A stretch of DNA of 64,000 bases, from NCBI RefSeq assembly GCF_015207105.1, contig NZ_JADEXO010000012.1, positions 20,543 to 84,542 of the forward strand, written 5' to 3'. Shown piece by piece: positions 57,380 through 64,000 of the stretch. The position numbers and the translations under genes were made by a program. Source of the stretch: a cf. Phormidesmis sp. LEGE 11477. Lineage in GTDB: Bacteria; Cyanobacteriota; Cyanobacteriia; Phormidesmidales; Phormidesmidaceae. The notes below the pieces were generated by a model. It saw only the letters and a list, made by a program, of their open reading frames with translations, was not told the DNA's origin and did not search any database. The first letter of the stretch is position 1. Each line of letters starts with the position of its first letter.

Positions 57380-57803
57380 CGAAGCTGACGAGCCATTGAC
57401 GATAAACATTCTGCCGATGATTGACGTCATTTTTGCAATCTTGGCATTCTTCATAATTTCAACCTTGTTTCTAACGAGGGCAGAAGGTTTCTCGGTGGAT
57501 TTGCCAGATGCAGAATCCTCGGAGTCGCAGCAGGAAGCTTTTATTACCGTAACCATTGAAGCAAACGGCGATATATCTATTGAGAAAGAACCCGTAGCTT
57601 TAGATGATCTGACAGAAACAGTCCAAGAACGAGTCGGCGATAGCTCTGAAGCACTAGTCACGGTACAGGCTGATGAAACCATTGACTATGGTCAGGTGAT
57701 TGCGGTAATGGACAAGTTGAGAATGGTTGAAGGTGCAAGCTTAGGCATGGCAACGCAGCAACCTGCCCCGGCTGAAACCTCACCAGCCGAAACCTCACAA
57801 TAA
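57363..57803 (+). CDS. exbD: ExbD/TolR-family biopolymer transport protein
   Basis: A 146-residue protein with a single N-terminal helix carrying the essential Asp (INILPMIDVIFAILAFFIIST, Asp21) and a periplasmic domain with the VTIEANGDI and LVTVQADETIDYGQVIAVMDKLR segments. It is translationally coupled to exbB. A Pro/Ala/Thr-rich tail ends the protein. Confidence 0.94.
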   Translation: MRVIDNEADEPLTINILPMIDVIFAILAFFIISTLFLTRAEGFSVDLPDAESSESQQEAFITVTIEANGDISIEKEPVALDDLTETVQERVGDSSEALVTVQADETIDYGQVIAVMDKLRMVEGASLGMATQQPAPAETSPAETSQ

Positions 57804-58047
57804 GCGCTAAACGTAATAGCTAAGCGATTGTTAGAGAAACTGTATATTACTACCCTCTTACAGAGAAACCTACAACTTTAGAGAGAGGCTACCACATTGA
57901 GGTGCGCCATCATTAGCATGTATCCACCCTAATCTACAGACTGCCTACTTGTAGGGTCTGCCATCGAGGTTGGTTATTAAGGTCTGTCAGTGAGGACGCA
58001 TCTACGGCGAAAGGAGAATTAAAAGAGAAGCTCGGAGCCTATATAAA

Positions 58048-58353
58048 ATGTTCAAAGTATTCACTATTATAGCTTTAGGTTGTACTGGTATAGCTTTTTT
58101 AACTATGCCTATCCTAGCCGCTGAAGAAGAAACCTTGGAAGATGTTGAAAGTAACTATGACTACACAATTAGTGACGATGACGATAGTGTGATTGAACTC
58201 GATCCTGTTTATCTTGAAGGCAGAGAAGTCGACATCGAGTTGCTGAGCGCACCAGCACCTAGAACAGATATTGACTTTGTTAATTTAGAATCGGATCGCT
58301 ACGAAAACAGTAGAGGCTTTGAAATAATCGAATTCTCTATACCGGTCGAATAA
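58048..58353 (+). CDS. Small exported acidic protein of unknown function
   Basis: A 101-residue protein with a signal peptide (core IIALGCTGIAFLTMPILA, cleavage probably after AA near residue 25) followed by a very acidic mature part with clustered Asp/Glu (ISDDDDSVIELDP). No domain is recognised. It lies downstream of the ExbB-ExbD pair but has its own 240-base upstream region. Confidence 0.6.
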   Translation: MFKVFTIIALGCTGIAFLTMPILAAEEETLEDVESNYDYTISDDDDSVIELDPVYLEGREVDIELLSAPAPRTDIDFVNLESDRYENSRGFEIIEFSIPVE

Positions 58354-58486
58354 CCTTTGAGCTAGTCTTCGAGTAGACTTTGTCGATAGAATCTATTGCT
58401 AGTAAACTTTACTGCTAGAAAAATCCATTGCTAGCAAAGTCTACTGAGCACTGGACTTTTATTTCGGTATGCTGCTAGCGCGACGT

Positions 58487-59143
58487 TTATCGCTGCTCGA
58501 TTTCTACAGGCTGCTCTTTTCGCCTCACCCACCCAGCAATTAGCGACAGCACAAACACGCCAAAAAGAGCAAGAAACAACAGAATCTTTCCGCCTTCTAA
58601 AACACTTGCCCCTACTGCCACGATCGGCGGATTAGAAATAGCAATACTCAGTATTAGCGCTGGGAAAAACTTTCGCCAGGGTGCCTTGGCCAATCCTACG
58701 CCGTAGGCTACGAAGTCAAAAAAGCCAGTCATTAAGAACGCAGTCATCAAGAAAAAATTCCGTTCTAGATGGCGCTGACTTAGCCGATCAACCCTATCCA
58801 TGAATTGCTTACCGACTAGCCGACCCACTAGCGATCGCCCATACCGGCGGGATAGCCAAAAGCTGAGCGAACAAGAGAGCAGATCAGAGAGGCAGACGAC
58901 CACTAACCCCTGCTGAAAACCCAACAGCCCCCCTGCCGCAATCGAATAAGCCGTTCCTGGCAAGGCCGGAATCACGACGCTACTAAATCGCAGGGCGAAC
59001 AGTCCTATGGGGGCCCAGACACCCATTCGCTCTACTTGAGCCTGTAGCGTGGCCATTCCATATCGGTTGATTAGCACTACAGCTAGAACAACTAGCAGCG
59101 CGATCGCCACCCACTGAAAAATTTTTCCCGTCCGTTTGCTCAA
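58487..59143 (-). CDS. TVP38/TMEM64 (DedA superfamily) membrane protein
   Basis: A 218-residue membrane protein with about five helices and the SNARE-associated/VTT domain pattern, including FALRFSSVVIPALPGTAYSIAAGGLLGFQQG (about 49-79) and NFFLMTAFLMTGFFDFVAYGVGLAK (about 129-153). The family is broad, and lipid scrambling is proposed for some eukaryotic members. No specific role is apparent here. Confidence 0.88.
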   Translation of the reverse strand: MSKRTGKIFQWVAIALLVVLAVVLINRYGMATLQAQVERMGVWAPIGLFALRFSSVVIPALPGTAYSIAAGGLLGFQQGLVVVCLSDLLSCSLSFWLSRRYGRSLVGRLVGKQFMDRVDRLSQRHLERNFFLMTAFLMTGFFDFVAYGVGLAKAPWRKFFPALILSIAISNPPIVAVGASVLEGGKILLFLALFGVFVLSLIAGWVRRKEQPVEIEQR

Positions 59144-59347
59144 GCTCCAATTCCCTACCTGGCTTCAACCTCAAGAACTAGCATAAACATCCAAGCGCTA
59201 TAGTATACGTTCTCTCTGATAAATCGTAATTTGCGAGCATCGTAATTTGCAATCGCCTTTTCTAGATGAACTGCGATCGCAAGATATAGAATTTCGCGTA
59301 AAATAGCTTCATTAAACAATCAGTCCTCAAATTCTTATCTAGCTTTT

Positions 59348-59929
59348 ATGGTTCGTTTTCTCAGCGCCTTCGCCGCCTTACTTTTTATAGCAGGCTGCTC
59401 AGCAATCAATGAGCTCGGTTCGACAGAGTCTTCTTCATCTGCACCTAGTGAGAGCACAGAAGTAGAGAATCTAGAAATTGAAGATATAGAAGTCGAAAGC
59501 ACGGAAGTCGAGGGTACGGATGCTGAAGTCGCCGCAGCTGAAAATGCTGAAGGCGAAGAAGAAGGTATCAACCAAAAGAACGTCAGGCTGGTTGTCAAGG
59601 ACCAAACAACAGCGGGCCAGATTGTTATCGAAGAGGTAGCGACTGCTAGAGACGGCTGGGTTTCTATCCATCAAAGCAATGAAGACGGTGGCATCGAGCT
59701 GCCCGATAGCCTTGGTCAGGCGCGTGTGGATGCTGGAGATAGTGAAGATGTCGTCGTTGACCTATGGGAAGCGCCCTATCCAGAAGAAAAGCTGTGGGTG
59801 TTATTGCATATTGACAGCGGCGATCGCGGCATCTACGAATTTCCGGGTGCGGATGTGGCTGTCAAGAAAAACGGCGAAACAATGGCTCGTTCTTTCTACA
59901 TCAAAGAGGACAGTGAGGAAGGTGAATAG
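59348..59929 (+). CDS. Lipoprotein with an acidic linker and a DUF7282-like domain
   Basis: The 193-residue product starts with a lipoprotein signal (LLFIAGCS, Cys17), then a Glu/Val-rich low-complexity linker (about 30-75). A compact domain follows (about 78-185: VRLVVKDQTTAGQIVIEEV, DGWVSIHQS, LHIDSGDRGIYEFPGADVAV) resembling DUF7282, a domain of unknown function also found in haloarchaeal and bacterial surface proteins. It is probably anchored in the outer or inner membrane. The acidic linker is encoded by near-repeated GAAGT-type codons. Confidence 0.72.
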   Translation: MVRFLSAFAALLFIAGCSAINELGSTESSSSAPSESTEVENLEIEDIEVESTEVEGTDAEVAAAENAEGEEEGINQKNVRLVVKDQTTAGQIVIEEVATARDGWVSIHQSNEDGGIELPDSLGQARVDAGDSEDVVVDLWEAPYPEEKLWVLLHIDSGDRGIYEFPGADVAVKKNGETMARSFYIKEDSEEGE

Positions 59930-60025
59930 TCATCGCGCTAATCCAAGGAGGTAAAGTCCAAAGATGTAAAGCTTCATGGCGCTAGATAGACAGCACTTCA
60001 CCAATACGACACAATGTAAACCTGT

Positions 60026-60097
60026 GCGGGTATAGCTCAGTGGTAGAGCGTTTGCTTCCCAAGCAAAATGTCGCGCGTTCGAATCGCGTTACCCGCT
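60026..60097 (+). tRNA. tRNA-Gly (anticodon CCC)
   Basis: Acceptor GCGGGTA (60026-60032) pairs perfectly with TACCCGC (60090-60096). The D-arm is TAGCTCAGTGGTAGAGC, the anticodon stem TTTGC/GCAAA encloses loop TTCCCAA with anticodon CCC, and the T-arm is CGCGTTCGAATCGCG. Discriminator T is at 60097. CCA is not encoded. Confidence 0.94.
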
Positions 60098-60124
60098 TCC
60101 TACTGAAAGACTTCCAAACTGAAG

Positions 60125-60694
60125 CTAAGAGTGAAAAGGACAACCTTGAGCGACTTGACGCTGAGGGTCGATTAAATCTCGCCGACTCTGGCTAAACTTA
60201 TCAAGTGTTTCTACGGCGCAGCTTTGATTGAAGCGTAGACTGCCGCTATCGCCGCCGCCAAACTTTTCGCAGACGGCGCGGTGGGCAGTGGCGAGCGAAG
60301 AATAGGCTTGAACAAAGGCTTGGTGCTGGGGGCTGAGGCCAGGCGGTAGGGTCTCGAAGGTTGAACGGAGATTTTTCCAAATTTGCATGAGAGCGGCGTG
60401 CTCCCAGGACATGAGTCCGCTGAAGTTGGTGGCACTAACCTGCGGGGGAGACATGCTAGGGCGCACAGATTGCTGATATTGTGCGTCACTGAAGCTGCCG
60501 GCGAGCTCCATCGATGCGCCAGATGCAAGCATGAATTCTGTGGCCGCAGCGAGTTCTATTTTCGCTTGATGGTGATTGCCGGACGCAAGCTGCGCTTCAA
60601 AGCGACGAAGGCTGAGGATGAGCGCTTGGACATTGATGAAAAATGACCAGTGGAAGCCTTGCCAGATGTCTTTTGGGGTGGGGGAATGTGTCAT
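60125..60694 (-). CDS. Unrecognised protein at the end of a natural-product cluster
   Basis: A 189-residue, mostly helical soluble protein. Notable blocks are IWQGFHWSFFINVQALILSLRRFE (about 10-33), an aromatic and Met-rich middle and a C-terminal RRDLIDPQRQVAQGCPFHS. I do not recognise the family. It is the last gene of the leftward string that includes MbtH, the aminotransferase and the methyltransferase, with only 16 bases after the next gene, so it is likely part of the same pathway. Confidence 0.65.
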   Translation of the reverse strand: MTHSPTPKDIWQGFHWSFFINVQALILSLRRFEAQLASGNHHQAKIELAAATEFMLASGASMELAGSFSDAQYQQSVRPSMSPPQVSATNFSGLMSWEHAALMQIWKNLRSTFETLPPGLSPQHQAFVQAYSSLATAHRAVCEKFGGGDSGSLRFNQSCAVETLDKFSQSRRDLIDPQRQVAQGCPFHS

Positions 60695-60710
60695 AGGAGA
60701 AGAAAAGAAA

Positions 60711-61223
60711 TTAGGTAGGGCTATTGATGTTGAAGGCTCTTTCTAAGAGCGCGGTGTAGCTGAGGAAGCCTTGTTTTTGCTGGTTGATTTGAGCTGGGTT
60801 CAGCGTAGGAAGACGATGACACAGTGAGATGAAATGGTGACAGTTGGTGAGGAGTCCTTGGGTGAGACAAAGGGCAATGTCTTCGGCTTCGGTGGTTTGG
60901 ACATGGCGGACTTTGAAGTAGGTGTCGTATTCTTCTACGGCAGCGGCACTGAGGGCGGTTTTGGTCTTGGTGGTTTTGGTGGGGTAGGTTTTGGCCTGGG
61001 GAAGGCTGGCTGTGATTTGCTCAATTTCGGTGAGTGCTTGATGCCGGTTTGGATTGTGCAGGGCTTGGGAGAGCGATCGCAGGCTTGTTGCAATCTGTTG
61101 TTTGATCGGTTCATCTAACTCGCACTCTAGAGGAATATCCCAAGGTACAAGGAGATCAAGGGTGTTTGATGAATATTCTGATGCGTTGTTAGGTGTGAGG
61201 ATCACAGTTTGTTCTTTAAACAC
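60711..61223 (-). CDS. Unrecognised helical protein in the natural-product cluster
   Basis: A 170-residue soluble protein with Leu-rich helices at 35-72 and 100-165 and a Thr/Lys-rich linker (about 76-90). A Cys/His-containing stretch (NCHHFISLCHR, about 127-137) could bind metal or haem, but that is speculation. It lies between the MbtH gene and the 189-residue protein in a tight leftward array. No family is recognised. Confidence 0.6.
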   Translation of the reverse strand: MFKEQTVILTPNNASEYSSNTLDLLVPWDIPLECELDEPIKQQIATSLRSLSQALHNPNRHQALTEIEQITASLPQAKTYPTKTTKTKTALSAAAVEEYDTYFKVRHVQTTEAEDIALCLTQGLLTNCHHFISLCHRLPTLNPAQINQQKQGFLSYTALLERAFNINSPT

Positions 61224-61249
61224 GGCCTTGGGATCTATGAGACTTAGTA

Positions 61250-61495
61250 CTATATAAGCTGAGACTCGGATTGTTTAGAGATTTGCTCAGAAGTTTGTGC
61301 AGACATAGCTCGCTGCAAGCTCAAAGGCCGCATATCTGCCCAGACTTCAGCGATGTGGTCTAGGCATACTTGTTTATTGCCAGTAGTGCCAGTGGCTAGC
61401 CATCCCCACGGGATTTGTTTGTAGGTGGGCCAAATGGAGTAGCGGCCTTCGTCTGAGATGACAACTTGGTATGTGGTTTCTGCTGATTGTGTCAT
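61250..61495 (-). CDS. MbtH-family NRPS accessory protein
   Basis: The 81-residue protein has the MbtH signature: YQVVISDEGRYSIWPTYKQIPWGWLATGTTG, then CLDHIAEVWADMRPLSL, including the three conserved Trp positions. MbtH proteins bind and activate adenylation domains of non-ribosomal peptide synthetases, so an NRPS should be encoded nearby, to the right of this window. The C-terminus has a short Ser/Gln extension. Confidence 0.92.
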   Translation of the reverse strand: MTQSAETTYQVVISDEGRYSIWPTYKQIPWGWLATGTTGNKQVCLDHIAEVWADMRPLSLQRAMSAQTSEQISKQSESQLI

Positions 61496-61567
61496 GGTAC
61501 TTTTGGGATTGAGGGAGTGTAAGTATGAGAGTTGAAATGAGGAAATCTACAGGAGAAATCAAGTCAT

Positions 61568-63025
61568 TTACGATAAGTAGCCGACTGACTTGAGGGTGAG
61601 GAGTCCTGTTTCAAACGCTTGGTAGATAGCTTCGATATCTTCGGGCTTGTGGGCGGTGGAGAGAAAGCCGCCTTTGTCGCCGCTGCGAAGATGAATGCCT
61701 TGGTTGAGCAGGTGGTAGGAGAGCAGTGTAATAGCGGCGAGTGATATTTGGCTTTGGGTGAGGGCGATCGCAAAAAAGGAGCCGAAGTGAGTGAAACGCA
61801 CGGGTAAGTCTGAGTCTATGGTGAACTGATTTAATCGTTCGACGAGGACTTTTGTTTTTTGATTGAGCGCGGCTTGCAAAGAGGGGCCTTGTGCTTTGAG
61901 GTGTGTTAGGGCAGCGTGGGCGCTGGCTAGGGAGAGGGGATGTTTGCAGAAGGTACCTGCGAAGAAGGTGGTAGGGACTTGGGGGCTAGAATTATCCCCG
62001 AACTGCCACTGGCCACCATCGATATGATCCATAAAGCGAGACTTGCCGGCAATGATGGAGAGAGGAAGTCCGCCGCCTGCAATTTTGCTGTAGGCGGCGA
62101 TATCGGCAGAGATGCCGAAGTATGCCTGTGCGCCGCCGGGTTCGACTCTAAATCCGGTGACCATTTCATCGAAAATGAGGGCGGTGCCTTGTTCTTCTGT
62201 CAGCGTTCGGAGCTGGGTGAGAAATTGTTGGGGCTGCAGTTCAGGGCAGCGACTTTGAACCGGTTCTACTAGAACGGCGGCGAGACTTTTCTGATTGGCT
62301 TTGATGACCGAGAGAGATTTAGGATTGCCGTATTCTAGAACGATGATGTCGCGGGCGATCGCACTTGGAATGCCCATTGCGGCTGGCACAGCGCGGCCGT
62401 TTATCCGCTGTTTTAATAGCCAATTTACAGGCGCGAGCCAAGACTTAGCCTCTGAAACCCGCACTGCTTTTTTGCGAGCATATTCACTCAGCGGCGCTCG
62501 CATCAGACCCGCGTCAAAATGGCCGTGATATGAATTTGTAAAAACAGCAATTTTGCTGCGATTAGTCGCGGTACGAGCAATTCGCACTGCGGTCATAACG
62601 GCTTCGGTGCCCGTACTGCTGAAAGTGACCCGTTCCATGCCGGTTAGCTCGCAGGCAAGCTGAGCCGTCTCACCCACTAATTCAGACTGGGGGCCAATTT
62701 GAATGCCTTTTTTAAGCTGCTGCTCGATCGCTTCACGAATAAAAGCAGGATTGTGCCCGAAGAGATTAGTGCCTAGGCCCATGAGGATGTCGATATACTC
62801 GTTGCCGTCGATGTCCCATAGTTTGCTGCCGTGCGATCGCTCAGCGACTACTGGATAGCACGCCTCCTTCGTCTCAGGCGAAAAGTTAAAGCCAATAGAG
62901 CTTTTGTCCGCAAGCACTGCTCTATTGGCCGCTGCAAACGCCTTTGACTTAGCGGTGCGCTGGGTATAGCGGTCGATGACCGCTTGCATATGTTGTTGTT
63001 GGGTAGGTGCGGAAGTTATTGTCAT
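61568..63025 (-). CDS. Class III aminotransferase, GSAM/AMT type of NRPS-PKS pathways
   Basis: A 485-residue PLP enzyme with SSTGTEAVMTAVRIAR (about 136-151), SYHGHFDAG (about 165-173), FDEMVTGFR (Asp286) and the PLP-lysine in YSKIAGGGLPLS (Lys314). The segment MGIPSAIARDIIVLEYGN is characteristic of the aminotransferase (AMT) domains of McyE and mycosubtilin/iturin synthetases, not of chlorophyll-pathway HemL. It probably installs an amino group on a beta-keto acyl intermediate or free substrate. It is 32 bases downstream of the methyltransferase gene. Confidence 0.88.
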   Translation of the reverse strand: MTITSAPTQQQHMQAVIDRYTQRTAKSKAFAAANRAVLADKSSIGFNFSPETKEACYPVVAERSHGSKLWDIDGNEYIDILMGLGTNLFGHNPAFIREAIEQQLKKGIQIGPQSELVGETAQLACELTGMERVTFSSTGTEAVMTAVRIARTATNRSKIAVFTNSYHGHFDAGLMRAPLSEYARKKAVRVSEAKSWLAPVNWLLKQRINGRAVPAAMGIPSAIARDIIVLEYGNPKSLSVIKANQKSLAAVLVEPVQSRCPELQPQQFLTQLRTLTEEQGTALIFDEMVTGFRVEPGGAQAYFGISADIAAYSKIAGGGLPLSIIAGKSRFMDHIDGGQWQFGDNSSPQVPTTFFAGTFCKHPLSLASAHAALTHLKAQGPSLQAALNQKTKVLVERLNQFTIDSDLPVRFTHFGSFFAIALTQSQISLAAITLLSYHLLNQGIHLRSGDKGGFLSTAHKPEDIEAIYQAFETGLLTLKSVGYLS

Positions 63026-63057
63026 AGGTCAGTGAGGGGCTAGCAGGGCAAAAGTCG

Positions 63058-63981
63058 TTAGGACGTTACGGTTTGGGTGGGGGTGCTTTTGCTTTCAGTT
63101 GACTCGGGCTGGACTGAAGCGGGTTTCGTACAAATAAAATGGGCGGAATGGTTTTGATCGATAGGTGACTCGCCATCAATGGTTTGGAGAGAGATATTTT
63201 GAAACCCTACCTGTTCTAACGCGCCTTTTACGCTGTCGAGACTGTGGCCTTTCACCGGGTAGGTGAGCTGTTGATGCTGCCAACTAGGTTCGAGCTTTGC
63301 TAGGTTTTGAATAAGCTTGAGCCGTAGGCCAATAAATCGAGGCTGGCTAAGCAGCTTGTATAGTCCTTGCTTAAATAGAGAGAGTTTGTCTATTAGGCTA
63401 GGTGGCTGATTAGACGCTTGAAAAACAGTGACTTGAAAATCTCCTATCGCTAGGTTTTGATCATAGTGAGGAGTTACCATCCAAGCATATCTACCGTTCA
63501 ATTCACCTTCGGTAGGTTGGCCCCTCCACCATCGCGTAAGCTGTTCGGGATGATTGAGGTCGAAAAGGAAGATACCGCCGTTATTAAGAGAGGTATAAAC
63601 TCGCTCGAATACCTGGGCGAGATCTTCGAGCGTCATGAGATGGTTGAGAGAGGCGCTAGTAGAGAAAATGCCATCGAAGCTTTGTGAGAAGGAAAAGGTT
63701 CGCGCATCTTGGAGACTGTAGGTTGCCTGTGGTGCGTTCTTGTGTGCGTAGCTGAGCATTTCTTCTGAGCCATCTAGTCCTGTGACTTGGTAGCCTTGCT
63801 CGACTAGGGGCTGTATGAGCTGTCCGGTGCCACAGCAGAGATCGAGGATTCTTCCTTTGGGCGGGATATGGGGAAGAAACATGTCTTTAAGTAGATTGAG
63901 CTGAGGCTTGCTGTAGTCTGGCCCCATTGTTTGGTTGTAGAGCCAGGCCCAGTTGTTGTAGTCGGAGTAGCGGGGAGACAT
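63058..63981 (-). CDS. Class I SAM-dependent methyltransferase of the natural-product cluster
   Basis: A 307-residue methyltransferase with motif I ILDLCCGTGQLIQPL (about 40-54), VTGLDGSEEMLSYAHK and DGIFSTSASLNHLMTLED. It starts MSPRYSDYNNWAWLYNQTMGPDYSK, like many stand-alone O- or N-methyltransferases of NRPS/PKS clusters. A C-terminal ~20 residue Ser/Thr/Pro tail is disordered. It is the first gene visible of the leftward operon, and its start lies 19 bases from the window edge. Confidence 0.85.
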   Translation of the reverse strand: MSPRYSDYNNWAWLYNQTMGPDYSKPQLNLLKDMFLPHIPPKGRILDLCCGTGQLIQPLVEQGYQVTGLDGSEEMLSYAHKNAPQATYSLQDARTFSFSQSFDGIFSTSASLNHLMTLEDLAQVFERVYTSLNNGGIFLFDLNHPEQLTRWWRGQPTEGELNGRYAWMVTPHYDQNLAIGDFQVTVFQASNQPPSLIDKLSLFKQGLYKLLSQPRFIGLRLKLIQNLAKLEPSWQHQQLTYPVKGHSLDSVKGALEQVGFQNISLQTIDGESPIDQNHSAHFICTKPASVQPESTESKSTPTQTVTS

Positions 63982-64000
63982 GGGGGATAGGGGATAGAGG

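Noticed and set aside
1..64000. CRISPR arrays, prophage modules or intact insertion sequences
   Set aside because: No regularly spaced direct repeats of CRISPR size, no phage structural or integrase genes and no intact transposase were found. Only the decayed RAYT-like gene hints at mobile DNA.

Overview
The window is chromosomal DNA of a cyanobacterium. It carries linear-electron-flow and NDH-1 genes (petL, ndhF, ndhD), an orange carotenoid protein with its recovery protein (ocp, frp), a PSII S4-domain protein, a Tab2-type translation factor, a short-form glycogen phosphorylase, and many GCGATCGC-type (HIP1-like) octamers. No rRNA operon, CRISPR array, prophage or intact insertion sequence was seen. 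Genes are mostly short, independently terminated units on both strands. Protein features suggest a Leptolyngbya/Phormidesmis-like filamentous lineage, but this is an inference from gene content only.

Layout. 1-250: edge of a tRNA array, with a degenerate tRNA-like element and a tRNA-Ser(UGA). 567-11928: housekeeping genes (leuD, a CYTH phosphatase, a polyprenyl synthase, murI, a CPA2 antiporter, a nitrilase-family amidase, rplU-rpmA, rfbB), an unrecognised acidic repeat protein and a response regulator. 12043-15616: the c-type cytochrome maturation pair ccs1-ccdA with ftsW. 15799-17682: a fused NERD nuclease/superfamily-1 helicase. 17973-21940: ndhD and ndhF, with a terminator-like hairpin between them. 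22120-27945: PSII S4 protein, a bacterial-type CrtI phytoene desaturase, trpC, lpdA and a TrmH-family methyltransferase. 28032-34588: tRNA-Leu(CAG), murA, an M48 protease, a decayed fragment, tRNA-Leu(CAA), a decayed REP-associated transposase-like gene, rimM and an AvtA-type aminotransferase. 35176-42061: glgP, tab2-like, a TPR protein, mtnP, petL and aroB.

42089-50332 is the most mosaic part. It contains tiny membrane proteins, a nested-palindrome (REP/MITE-like) element abutting a broken acetyltransferase gene, the frp-ocp photoprotection pair separated by a perfect hairpin, a truncated HypF-like carbamoyltransferase domain, a methyltransferase, a TauE/SafE permease, a reading frame broken by stop codons, and a DUF4258/YgiT-like toxin-antitoxin pair. 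50587-57803 holds a peptide-type ABC importer (a double ATPase divergent from a binding protein-permease-permease operon) followed by ExbB-ExbD. 58048-60097 has two small exported acidic proteins, a TVP38 membrane protein and tRNA-Gly(CCC). 60125-63981, all leftward, is the end of a non-ribosomal peptide/polyketide type cluster (methyltransferase, McyE-AMT-like aminotransferase, MbtH protein and two unrecognised proteins). Its synthetase genes should lie to the right of the window.

The points most worth following up are the CrtI-type desaturase in a cyanobacterial background, the right-edge biosynthetic cluster with two unrecognised proteins, the hairpin between ocp and frp, the palindromic element that appears to have broken the acetyltransferase gene, and the decayed transposase-like gene that has lost its HUH motif. 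No clearly new multi-gene system could be demonstrated from sequence reading alone.
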